64,000 nucleotides of DNA from Bolinopsis microptera (Eukaryota; Ctenophora; Tentaculata; Lobata; Bolinopsidae), in the NCBI RefSeq assembly GCF_026151205.1, contig NC_087084.1, forward strand, positions 14,276,235 through 14,340,234. Reading direction: 5' to 3'. This document shows positions 9,445-21,449 of this stretch, piece by piece. The first letter of the stretch is position 1, and every line of letters begins with the position of its first letter. The position numbers and the translations under genes were made by a program. Below the pieces are notes generated by a model that searched no databases, was not told the DNA's origin, and was given only the letters and a program-made list of their open reading frames with translations.

Positions 9445-12385
9445 AAAAGCGGCACAATGTTACAGAGGCTCGTATTATATTCAATATAAAGGATGCAGAC
9501 TAAGTGTATGCTGACCGCTTTGAGCCAATAAATGCATTAATTTGTTGAATGCCAAAGATCGTCAAATGCAGCGCTGAAAAATGGATAGTAATAATCATGC
9601 GGTTACGAATAAAAAAACGAGCTACCCGACTAAGGATTTTCACACACTCGCAGTACATTAGCCGTAAGATTAGATTAAAATTTTGTGTGTCCCAGTGATT
9701 CTGTTGTCACAAGTGCGATGTACATTGTACATATACCTAATATAACCACACCACGTTCCAAATTACGTATTATAGTTCTATAAAATCTTCACTTCAACCG
9801 TCCCTAGCTGAAGTGAAGATTAACACAAGTTATATGAAAGATTGTGTAACAAAGAGCTGTCAATTATATAATGAAAATTAAATTATATGTTTCCTTTTCA
9901 ACTATATGTAATAGTTTGACTCACAAATATCAACAAAAAAGCACGACTTATAAGCTATGGATAGCAGAACTAAGAACACAATACGCACCATATACTCCTT
10001 ACAGAATACAACGCCATTATTTACATATTTATATATATGTTCGAGCTGTCAAGGTTAATTGAGTAATTACTTAATAATCGCAAACAATATCTTACATAAC
10101 GTATGAATATATATTATTATATATTATTATTGACGTGGTGTGCATACTTTAGTTCTGTGATGGGGGTTCTTACGTTGACGTTTTCTTTATACTTATACAT
10201 TCTACTCTTTATAGTTATACATTCTACTCTTCTGTATCATTTTGTAACTGATGCTGAGAAATGGCAGAGTTTATATTTAAACATTCTACTCTTCTGTATC
10301 ATTTTGTAACTGATGCTGAGAAATGGCAGAGTTTATATTTTAACATTCTACTCTTCTATATTAACAAGTGAAAGGCTTAACTGAGGTCCACAAACTTTAG
10401 ATTGTAACTGATGCTGAGAAATGGCAGAGGTAAAATAAATAGAGAAAATCTTTTGATCAAGTTAATTCAATCCATTAATTTTAAGTCACCAGTTACTTCT
10501 CTATTATGTTATTTATAAACTCTTGTATACTGTAGCTAGATTTCATATCTTAAATATACAGTGAAACTTCGAATTCTGGACCTCGGAACTCCGGACCAAT
10601 TAAAACTTGAACCATCAAAGTTTCGGATTTTTTCGGATCTTTTAAATAACGGCCCATTTAAATATCGGACTTTTATAACCTTGAAACAATAGCATTTTAA
10701 CGGTTCCTTTCTGGTTCGGTTTTCGAAGTTTCGCTGTATAGTGTAAATTCAAAGTTTTCATTTTATCTTTTGTAGCTTCCTGATATACTTGTTTTTATTT
10801 AAGTCATTAGGAATCTAACACAATTTAGTGGAATAGCGTTGTTGAAATTGAATCGAAAGTATTTGTTTTCGAGATGTCATCGCTATTTTTGGATAGAATA
10901 GAATATTGCAAATATTTAACAGATATCATTGATATTTCTAGCAAAATGTTGTTATGAAAAACTCTTGAAAATATGTTTATTTATACTGTATTTCACAAGA
11001 AAAATAATCAAACGAAAACATGTAAAAAATTAAACGCTTTCGTTGAAAAAGAGAAATTTAAAACAAAAAATATGTGCAAAAAAAGATGTGCAACTACAAA
11101 AACACATACAGACAATAAAATATCGGATATTTGTCCGGAGAAGAATTAGCACCTTTAGGACTGGTAATCAAAAGAGTGACGGAAATAAAATAGTTACAAA
11201 GAGGAATGAATCTCGGTTAAAAATATGTCTGAAGATATGCCTACTGTTAAATCTAGCTGATAACTCTCAATACAGGAGAAAAGGAGACTGGGCACACTGA
11301 CACAGTGCAGCAATTTCGTGCCGGGGGTAATTCAGCGTAATTATAAAGTTTCGGGAAGAAAACTTGTTTAGTGTTTAAAGCATGAGTTAAACGCAAAAGT
11401 ATTCACAATTTGGGGAGTGAAATTTTATGTTTTATGGGTGCCGAAAAGCTAAAAAATCTTTCACGAGGTCTGCATATAAAGATATAAGTGCCGAAACACG
11501 TGTTATACGAGACAAATATCTTTTCCGAAGAAGTTACAGCGCAGAGCATGTTATTAAATAAATGACGCGCCCTGAAGCGGAAAAACGATCACTGTTTTAA
11601 AACAGCATCTAAAGTTAACAAACTTCAGCTCGAAACGTGGATTTTCCGATTGCGGAGTAAATGTTACAATATCTAACATTTGTGACTTTTAAACTGATAT
11701 ATTTCTAAAGTTAGACTTATAGCGTACGCAGGATTCCCTACAAGTCCCAACAAAGTGCCAAGGAGAAGCTGCGAATCATTCCGCTTGTATGCTCCTTTAT
11801 AAAACTAATATATAAAGATCACAATACTTGCCTTTGTTTTGAAGTAACGTGTCTAAACCGGTTCAGGATTCGGACCGTATATCTGTACGTATTTCACAGG
11901 GACGATACGTGGAGTTCCGGGAATGATCAACTATTTGAAGTATCTGTGAAGATATGGGAGTTGGAAAGCGGCATTCTAACCGGACATAGCATTAGCTGGG
12001 GGTGCGGTGAGATTGTAATTATTTTAGCAAGTTTTAAAAGTTTCTAGTCTGTTCTTTAATTAGTGAAAGAGGCGGCGCTAGTTCAGTTGACGAAATCAAA
12101 AAGGAATATACAGTGAATTGACGGTGTTTCGTTTGAAGAGAAACTGAGAAATTATATTTCGAAGATCATCTCGATACGAAGAGCAGCAAAGTTTTAAAAA
12201 CCCGGTAAAAAAACTTTACAATGTTTTGTCAGCTATTTGGCCCACAATTTGGACCTCACGAACATACCCGTAAACATTACAAAGCCTTAGTGCCTTACAG
12301 CCCTTTACTAGAATGAGAATCATCACAGCAATACCAACTACTTTAGCAACCCCCGCTTAAAGTTGTACTTAAGACTTGGTGTGGA
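9445..12385. other. Intergenic; no supported gene
   Basis: No conserved coding frame seen. It contains a 62-bp direct duplication (10220-10281 and 10282-10343, with a third partial copy near 10402-10430) and a MITE at 10559-10736. The remainder is unremarkable AT-rich sequence. Confidence 0.5.
10559..10736. mobile_element. pogo/Tigger-like MITE, 178 bp
   Basis: Ends are CAGTGAAACTTCGAA on the left and TTCGAAGTTTCGCTG on the right, one mismatch apart as inverted repeats, and the element is flanked by TA on both sides. The CAGTG...TTCGAA...GGACC layout of the termini resembles pogo/Tigger-type Tc1-mariner MITEs. No transposase ORF is present, so it would need a transposase supplied elsewhere. 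Confidence 0.7.
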
Positions 12386-12391
12386 GGTTAA

Positions 12392-13430
12392 CACCACGTG
12401 ACCCTGTACCAGTCACGTGACCCTGTACCAGTCACGTGACCCTGTACCAGTCACGTGACCCTGTACCAGTCACGTGACCCTGTACCAGTCACGTGACCCT
12501 GTACCAGTCACGTGACCCTATACCAGTCACGTGACCCTGTACCAGTCACGTGACCCTGTACCAGTCACGTGACCCTATACCAGTCACGTGGCCCTATACC
12601 AGTCACGTGACCCATACCAGTCACGTGACCCTATACCAGTCACGTGACCCTATACCAGTCACGTGACCCTGTACCAGTCACGTGACCCTGTACCAGTCAC
12701 GTGACCCATACCAGTCACGTGACCCTATACCAGACACGTGACCCTGTACCAGTCACGTGACCCATACCAGTCACGTGACCCATACCAGTCACGTGACCCT
12801 GGACCAGTCACGTGACCCTATACCAGTCACGTGACCCTGTACCAGTCACGTGACCCTGTACCAGACACGTGACCCTATACCAGACACGTGACCCTGTACC
12901 AGTCACGTGACCCTGTACCAGTCACGTGACCCATACCAGTCACGTGACCCATACCAGACACGTGACCCATACCAGACACGTGACCCATACCAGTCACGTG
13001 ACCCTGTACCAGTCACGTGACCCATACCAGTCACGTGACCCTGTACCAGTCACGTGACCCATACCAGTCACGTGACCCTGTACCAGTCACGTGACCCATA
13101 CCAGTCACGTGACCCTGTACCAGTCACGTGACCCATACCAGTCACGTGACCCTGGACCAGTCACGTGACCCATACCAGTCACGTGACCCTGTACCAGTCA
13201 TGTGGCCCTGTACCAGTCACGTGATCCTATACCAGACACGTGACCCATACCAGTCACGTGACCCATACCAGTCACGTGACCCTGTACCAGTCACGTGACC
13301 CTGTACCAGTCACGTGACCCTATACCAGTCACGTGACCCATACCAGTCACGTGACCCTATACCAGTCACGTGACCCATACCAGTCACGTGACCCTGTACC
13401 AGACACGTGGCCTATACCAGCCACTGTCAT
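12392..13430. repeat. 18-19-bp E-box minisatellite (about 55 copies)
   Basis: The unit is CAGTCACGTGACCCTGTAC, with an 18-bp variant CAGTCACGTGACCCATAC. Nearly every unit contains the perfect 10-bp palindrome GTCACGTGAC, an E-box with the flanks preferred by USF/MiT-TFE-type bHLH-ZIP proteins. Length variants are interspersed, so the array has had slippage and unequal exchange. No gene starts within 3 kb on either side that I can recognise. Confidence 0.95.
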
Positions 13431-13730
13431 CTTTATACAGCCAATAACAACTCAGGTATTTTTAGGCATTACTCATTACTGACTGTTTCTAAGTAATTCT
13501 GGAGCTAACAGGAGATATGTAGCCCGACAAATTATCGATAAAACTTTAAAAGCGAGGGTTTACCAGGATTGTTGGTGTAATTTGATGAGCTGAAGAGTTT
13601 TGAAAATAGTTGCACTTGCAGTAACTAGCTCCTGAGGAGGTTGGCAGGATTATTATACTCAACAACCCAATTCCAAACTTCAACACCTCCTTCTGTCACT
13701 TTTCTATTTCTCTACTTCTCACCTCTACAT

Positions 13731-13975
13731 ACCAAGGTTAGAAACTACACTAGTAACCTAGCAACCATACGCGCATACCAAGGTTAGAAACTACACTAGT
13801 AACCTAGCAACCATACGCGCATACCAAGGTTAGAAACTACACTAGTAACCTAGCAACCATACGCGCATACCAAGGTTAGAAACTACACTAGTAACCTAGC
13901 AACCATACGCGCATACCAAGGTTAGAAACTACACTAGTAACCTAGCAACCATACGCGCATACCAAAGTTAGGCCT
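13731..13975. repeat. 46-bp tandem repeat, 5 near-identical copies
   Basis: The unit starts ACCAAGGTTAGAAACTACAC and includes GTAACCTAGCAAC, an RFX X-box-like imperfect palindrome. The five copies are essentially identical, which implies recent expansion; a sixth partial copy begins at the right end. Confidence 0.9.
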
Positions 13976-14189
13976 CTAAAGATAGTAGTGGTGCTACTTT
14001 TAAATACCTTTACACTCTCTGAAAAAGCTTCTGATGGATATGATTTATAAATCGACATCTGCATTGAATTGCTTAAATACATACAATGCACACAAATACA
14101 ATACAACTGCATTGTATAATTGAGGTTTTATGAGCTGAAGTTCATGTGTATGGTCGAACGGTTAACCTTCCGTTTCAGTATGTTGTGAT

Positions 14190-15267
14190 CAAGGTTGTTA
14201 AATACGTATTAGGAGGGAATACGTATTGGAATACGAATACGTATTAATCCTCGAAAATTGACGTATTACGAAAAGGTGTGTGCGCAAAAAATTGTTTGTT
14301 TATCGGATTATCCATGAAATTTGACTACAAATCACAATGCTGGCAAGCATTACCGTCGCCCTTATATTCACAATACTATTTACCCCCTATACTATTATAT
14401 CCCCTTTATTGTTTTCCAGGCATTAAGACTCACCGAAAGTAGTTCAGCAGGTTCATTTAAGTTCAAAACATTCTAATTCAATGTTAAAGATGACAGGAAT
14501 AAGAAATAGTTATATGGAGGTTTTTAAGAAATTTGCGCAAAATACGCGCCAGCATGTTATACGAAATTAGGTAAAAAACCCAAAATCGCCATATTCAGGT
14601 GCCTTAAAAACCATGTTAAAATTGAGTTAGAGATCTGAAACTTTGCAGGGCGTCTAGACCTTGTCCAAATCGACTGTAAAAAAAATTTCATGTTTCAGGA
14701 GTATCGTGTAGTGGGTTTTCTGGAACCCCTGTTTTACAACAGATTGTCGTGAAGATATATAATATGTATAGACGCTTTTTGCAGTAAATTGTAGCCTACA
14801 TTTAAGTGTCCTTAGATTCAAAAGTATAAACGATACAGTCATCTCGAACCACAGGTTTTAAAGATAATCGTTTAAGCTTTAGTTTACATTGTATCGAGCG
14901 ACCGATTTATTCTCGGTATCAATTTGCATTAGCGGACGGTTCCTCAAATTAATATCATTTCCTTTTGTTTCGAAAAGAGAAACACTGGCAGCGGTACACT
15001 CTACCCATGATTATGGGTTTTGGTCAAATTTAAGTTATCATGTATAACTGCACTCCTTTAATGCATGATCAATGATGAGGGTGGCGCGCAGCTGTAATGT
15101 TTAATTTTGACAAATCAGCGTATTACGGCGTAGGTATTATGGCGTATTCGTGGACGTATTTAACAATCCATAGAAATTACCGTATTACGGCGTATTACGA
15201 CGTATTCTTTATTAAAACCGAATACGTCGTATTATTTCAAGAAAATTTGACGTATTTAACAACCTTG
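14190..15267. mobile_element. hAT-like non-autonomous element, 1078 bp
   Basis: 18-bp terminal inverted repeats: CAAGGTTGTTAAATACGT at 14190 and its complement ending at 15267. They are flanked by an 8-bp target duplication, GTTGTGAT (14182-14189) and GTTGTGAC (15268-15275), 7 of 8 identical. An 8-bp duplication is typical of hAT elements. Subterminal ACGTATTACG motifs recur at both ends and are candidate transposase-binding sites. No transposase frame. An interior block (14890-15015) is repeated in diverged form outside the element at 15690-15810. Confidence 0.75.
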
Positions 15268-15275
15268 GTTGTGAC

Positions 15276-17136
15276 GACAAAGTATTAAAGTAAGTATTAA
15301 ATTAAGAACCTGTTTATTAATCAACTGGTTACCTGACCCCTAATTCTCCTTTCTTATTCAAAATAGTTAAATAGAGTTTGGTTATCTTGGACCTTTACCG
15401 ATTGTTGAAATTCGCAATCCAGCGCTAGATAGCGTCATCTATACTAGCGTCATCTAGTCGCACAACAAGGTTTCTATACTGGGTTTAGATAATATTTGAT
15501 CAACAACACTTACAATAAAATGGGAAAGCTTTGGAAGAACTTTCCTTGTGTTTTGAATTTTGTGACACATTGATTTTTATTTTATGTAATTTTTAAGATT
15601 TCGTTGACGGCCTGCAAATTGCAACGCATCGTTAGTGCCGAATACTGCTAGCTGCATCTCTTCATCAATTGTGTATGAATGGGAAAAGCGAGCGACCAAT
15701 TTCATTATCAGTATCATTTTGTTTTTGGGTACGGGATTTTACGGGAATTTAAATTAAAATCATTTCCTTTTGTTTGGAAAAAGATGACACTGGCGACGGT
15801 CACTCAAATGATTACACACTAAATATCAAAAATAGCATACATCCTTGATGGTAACGTCTGATCAGCAAGAATCTATGCTTACAATTGCCTGAAAGAATTA
15901 AATATGGAAAATTCTGTTTCAGTGAAAGCTCACTTTCAACATATCGTACAGCAGATCACAAACACTATCAATACTTCGAATAGCAACAGCAAAAAACGCA
16001 AAATCTCAAGCTATTCCATTTCAAAACAACATTTCCTTCAATTAAACGTTTACACAACGTCACAAACATTCCATCACGTGCAACTAAACAAATAGAATTG
16101 TCTCTGTCTCTATCCTTATTCATAAACTGTTAAGCACAACATCTAATTTCTCGACAAAGCATTAAAAATATAGTACTAGTAGTCAGGAAGTAGGTAATGC
16201 AATCGGGAATAGACTTCAATGTTATTGGGTGATGGGTGATGGAACTTAAATAGTAAAATCAAAAATGATGAAAAAGGGCGGTAGCGCGAGCTAACTCGAT
16301 TTGCTGGTAATTGCGAGCAGATAAGCTGTACTTGACAAACAAAAGTTTAGTTAGCAACTATATCCTAGTTTTATAGCGGTAATGTGATTATCAGCACAGT
16401 TTTAGGATGCCTATCAATTAAATGACAAAAGACATCAGCTGAAACATGTGCTGCTTCTACAGCAATCATGCATTAGATACAACGAACAATAAAGTTAAAT
16501 AGTTTAAATAAAGTTTAAATGAAGAGAAAGAAAAATAGTAAAAAAAGTAAAAACAACAACTATCATTTTCACATTATTGTAGCTATGAAAACAATATTCG
16601 AAACATAATAAACTGGAGACGCGTACAATAAACTAACAAACATTTGCCTCAAGATGTAAAACTCACTTTTCAGTTCTCTAATTCCATGAACAAATAAATA
16701 ATAAGTAAAAACAACAACTATCGTTCTCACATTATTGTAGCTATGAAAATAATATTCGAAACATAATAAACTGGAGACGCGTACAATAAACAAATAAAAA
16801 TTTGCCTATAGATGTAAAGCTCACTTTTCATGAGATCAATTAATGGATTGATGGACAATGCAGTTTGATCATTATAGTGTTATTCTGATATTGTATTCTA
16901 TGAGAAGCAGAAGGAGCTTAAAATTCTACCGATTAGATCTAAGTTCATCCATAATTCAATTACGCTCTTCTATGAAATAGTAAATAATATTCTAAACAAA
17001 TTAAACATTTGCCTCAAGATGTAAAGCTCCCTTTTCATTTTCAGCCCTCTAATTTTATAAACAGCCCAACCTTCCGCTCTTTGCTGAACAATTGATTATA
17101 TTTACTGTGTTCGTATTTACTGTGCAGTGTAAGTGT
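15276..17136. other. Intergenic with repeat fragments
   Basis: No gene seen. 15395-15470 resembles the left half of the palindromic MITE at 26144-26267 (shared GGACCTTTACCG and AGCGTCATCTA motifs). 16548-16700 and 16708-16830 are a direct duplication of about 158-bp period containing CTGGAGACGCGTACAATAAA; a third partial copy lies near 16965-17040. Confidence 0.5.
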
Positions 17137-17646
17137 TTACTGTGTTAACGGGCGCATTGCAAAAAAAATAATGCTATTTATAATGTCCACGTGTTCATCA
17201 TAGTTGAGTGTCTTGATTAATTGATTCTTAAAAATTATCCCCTGATCCACCACACTTGTGGCAGTCGTGTCTGCAGCTGGAACGTTACCTGAGGACGTCA
17301 CGTTTTGTTGATTCGGCTGAGAAATATGAGAGATATGAGAAATATGCTGACGACACCCAGTTACTGGTATAACGCCTTCAGAATTAGTAGTAGAATTACC
17401 TATTCTACCGGTACTCCCACAAAATATAATTCTCCTTGTTAGATTTTTAACGTACTCCCCAAATCTTCTATTCGTTATGGTGTACAATATTGGGTTGCCG
17501 CAGACATTAAGATATATGAAGTGAAGAGCCACGCGTTCCATAACAGGGGATACTTTGATTCCTAGGGAACTATCGCATGATAGGTACTCAGTGGTTCCTA
17601 AATGATATAAAGAGCTGCACCTCTTTTCAGATTGAGATTTAGACAT
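17137..17646 (-). CDS. Rhodopsin-class GPCR, last exon only (TM7, helix 8 and C-tail)
   Basis: The minus-strand frame contains NPILYTITNRRFGEYVKN: the NPxxY motif of TM7 followed by a basic amphipathic helix 8, diagnostic of class A receptors. About 100 residues of Ser/Thr/Asn-rich cytoplasmic tail follow, ending in a stop at 17137. The preceding segment, with one Cys and an Asp, would be the third extracellular loop. A likely acceptor lies within the first 30 codons, so the upstream Met is probably not the real start. I searched by eye to about 18.4 kb on this strand and found no TM1-TM6 exons, so this is either the end of a gene with long introns or a broken fragment. Ligand unknown. Confidence 0.6.
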   Translation of the reverse strand: MSKSQSEKRCSSLYHLGTTEYLSCDSSLGIKVSPVMERVALHFIYLNVCGNPILYTITNRRFGEYVKNLTRRIIFCGSTGRIGNSTTNSEGVIPVTGCRQHISHISHISQPNQQNVTSSGNVPAADTTATSVVDQGIIFKNQLIKTLNYDEHVDIINSIIFFAMRPLTQ

Positions 17647-19436
17647 TTAGGATCCATGCGTGCATCAAGAATAGTTTTCTGTTATAATACTTTATTAGAT
17701 TGACTGGGTATCCATGTAGACTGTTTCTGTATGCGGTTTCTAACCAATATTCCCATAAAAACATTAAACAGGTTTCGTCTCAGAAGGTAGACCAATAACA
17801 CCAGTTTACCTTTGTCGGATTAACATACCGGAAACAACAAACTACATTACACTTGCAGGATCCTTCAAGCAGACTGGCTCTGTTAACTTGTGTTTCTTAG
17901 TACGCCGCATTGCAAACTACAGTTACAAGGCACAAATGATAGGTACTTTGTCCCGCAGCTAGATCTCCTGTACAAAGAAGGACAGAGGACGTCATCTCTG
18001 GAGCTTGTCACCAACCGAGCCCTGCTATTGTTTTAAAGACGTCTAGGGTGATATCTTAACGGGTGATACTCGTAAAATATCTGTTCTGAACTCGGCGCGC
18101 GTCCTGGTAGGTTGTAAACCTACAAGTGATATCTTGTGGTAGTTTTAGTAAAGTGGCCGCCAAAACATCTTTTATATTATTATAGGTCCTGTGAATATAC
18201 ACATTGCATGGATATCGTCATCGATATCACACAGTTCATCGAACAATTTGCAAACCAAAATGAGGATTCGTCTGATCGCTGGCAATTGGAACTGATTACA
18301 GTGAAGAAATTAGGTGATTATAACAATTACACAATAGGTCACAGTATTAAACAGGAATTAAACAGGAATTAAACAGGAATTAAACAGGAATTAAACAGGA
18401 ATTAAACAGCATCCTGGCTTCCCAGTATGCGCTAATTGAGCATTCTGCAGAAGATTTATATGAAACAGTTTTTGAGACTTTTTTGGGAAGCAGATCTCAT
18501 GGCCGTTTCTTTTATCTTTTCTTTCTGAGTTTTACGAGACACAATTCTGTCTTTTGGGAAACCTTAGAAGGTTGTTTTACGATTTTTGAGCGAAGAATTA
18601 CTCTTTAATATATAAGCCTTTGTGAAGAATCCTATTGCAGGACCCTAGCTTCTCGATGTTTTTTAAATACGTCCGCAATTAATACCTTTTCATACTCCTA
18701 GATCAGTTGACAAAATATGAATGGTTATTTGCTAATAAACTTACCTACAGTTATTAACACTTCGCAAGAAATATGGTTTAGTGGTGTTGATTAACTTAGT
18801 CAGTGCGAACTTGGTTACAACTCTTCAGAAGTTTTAAGATAACCGCCCTTTACATTCGGAAGCGACAGTGTTTTTTTTCCTTTCTACTTAGCTACTAGTT
18901 AAACTAGTTTTCATATTGGTATCTGAATTATAAAAATGATGAAATTCAAATTCAAATACCTTTTGTGGTCACTCACCAGTCACCTTTGCTAGTTTGCTTG
19001 GAGCAGTGCGTTTTTCCAAACACCAACTCGGTAACTTAACTTAATAAATATTTCAAATATTTGCTACAGTACATTGACCACATCCTCCACTCTCTCTCCC
19101 CAGCAGCGAGATGTACAGCACATAATTAAGTTTTATACTGAAGTGTCTAGCCCTGCAGGTTGTATTTAATTAGCTTATAAATTAGCTTGTTAGTTGTAAC
19201 ATTCTGCTGCGTGACAGGTTAGTAACTGGTTGTTGTGGCTGAACACTAAACAGCACTGTATAACTTGGTAGCGAACCTTGGTTGATGGTTATTCTTATAT
19301 AAATTGTGTTTTCCTTAAAATTGTTTAAATTTCTACATTTTGTTCGTTGAATAAAATCACAATACCCATAATAACTCACGTGGCATATTCAGCATGGCAA
19401 GACCAGTAACCTAACAATAAGACCGGTAACCTAACA
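17647..19436. other. Intergenic; short 11-bp array at 18343-18408
   Basis: (AAACAGGAATT)n, about six copies, at 18343-18408. No other structured feature. The right end is the upstream region and 5' UTR of the Kelch gene; two near-identical copies of GACCRGTAACCTAACAAT-like sequence lie directly before its ATG (19401-19436). Confidence 0.5.
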
Positions 19437-20282
19437 ATGGAATTCAGAGAAGAACTATACAACACTCGAGGATTCAGCTCCTTTCTCCAATACAGAAACG
19501 AACGAAAGTTCTGCGATGTCACCTTGAAAACCAATGATAAACTCCTACACGCCCACAAAATTGTTCTAGCATCCCAGAGTCCTTACTTTAACGACAAACT
19601 ATTCAGCACAGAGGAGCCCATCACCCAGTTAGAGCTACCAAGTGATGTTACCACCTCAACTGTTGAATTGGTCCTGAATTTTATCTACACCGGCTCTATT
19701 GTCGTGGATTCCTTCAACTACCGGGAGATCATGATCCTGCAGAACCTGCTGGAGATTACTGATCTGTCTGACATGCTTTATAAATCGTTGAGAAAATTCG
19801 TCACCCCTCAGAATCTTAGAACGTTTATCAAATCATATTCAGACTTAACTTATATACCAAGTTTACGGGAACATTTTGATCATGTCTTCTTGCACTCGTT
19901 TGAGGGAATGGCTCAGGATTTGTTGAGTGTGGGTGCGGAACTTTTGGACGTGATCAGTTTGTTGGGTAGATCGGAGCTGAATGTGGAACAAGAATCATCA
20001 GTTCATGCATTCCTTGACAGTTGGTTATCCATCCACCAAGCTGAGGTATGTTCTGAATTGGTATCATGGACTACAAATAGAACGCTAAGTTTTGTAATAA
20101 AATAAAACGATTATTAAAGGATTATGTTGATTCATATAATGTCACTCCCTAGTCGCATTCAAAAGATCACCAGTATTACCAAACCGGAATTTGTTCACTA
20201 TCACTAACCCCTAATAACGTCCGGACAGTTAACCAGTACGGATATGAATGAGGTAATGAAGTTGGTGTGGTGGCAAGATCTT

Positions 20283-20313
<31 letters not shown>

Positions 20314-20381
20314 ATCTCTATCTGCAGTTAACCAGTACGGATATGAAGGAGGTAATGAAGTTGGTGTGGTGGCAAGATCTT

Positions 20382-20412
<31 letters not shown>

Positions 20413-21406
20413 ATCTCTATCTGCAGTTAACCAGTACGGATATGAAGGAGGTAATGAAGTTGGTGTGGTGGCAAGATCTGGAGATGCAGTGCCTCAGCTC
20501 CATTTATTTTAACAATGGTAACGAAACTGCTGAGGTACAGAAACCACTGGCTTTGAACGCTCTTCAGCAAAATACCAAGTCAGTTTTAATACACAGGCAT
20601 TCACTTTCCATAGATCAAACCTTACTTCTGATGTAATATGAATGAGACTTATACTAGTACTATCTCGGAACTAAGTCCGATCTACGCCAGATAACCCCCT
20701 CCATATATCCCTGTCCCGCATCAGGGTCCGCAGTTCTTCTTTAGAGTTTGTCCCAACTTCCTTCAGTAACATAGACAAGTAGCTTTGTTTTGGTCGGCCT
20801 TGCTGTGCTCTACCATGATACTTATACTGTTTAATGAATCAGGGATACGAAGGAGGAGACTATTGATGTAGCATGAATGATACTTATATTCCTAATCCAG
20901 TTTAATGAATCAGGGATACGAAGGAGGAAACTATTGATGTAGCATGAATGATACTTATATTCCTAATCCAGTTTAATGAATCAGGGATACGAAGGAAACC
21001 AGATATAAGAGAGCAGGACAGTACCTCAGAGCAATGTTCGCTGTTGCTAGTTACGAAGGGTCCCATATCTGGGAACTTCTCAGAGCAGACACTGTAGATC
21101 TAGAGGTTCGTCAGATGCTTATAGTAATTGTATTCCGATATTTAACATAATCACAACTTGTTCAAAACTTTCGTGAATTTCTTAAAGATACACAAACGTG
21201 AGAAATCAAAGACGATTTTTGTTTCAAAACTGAAACAAAACCTTTCAGTGGTTTGATTTGGGAGAATGTCCATTGATGAACACCGAAAAAGCAACATGTT
21301 GTTTTCTTGACGGATGGCTTTATGTTCTGGGTAACAATGGTGACCTAATCAGATACTCAGTTTACGTAAAGGTGAGATTGTAGTTCTTCAATATGTACGG
21401 TGGTTT

Positions 21407-21449
<43 letters not shown>

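Noticed and set aside
14145..14189. tRNA-like A-box (TGGTCGAACGGTTAA) suggesting a tRNA or SINE head
   Set aside because: No matching B-box or clover-leaf around it, even after removing the hAT insert; at most a decayed SINE fragment.
20244..20636. 130-codon plus-strand ORF in Kelch intron 1
   Set aside because: Made of the 99-bp repeat with (TTTCAC)n; not Kelch-like, and its inclusion would break the frame.
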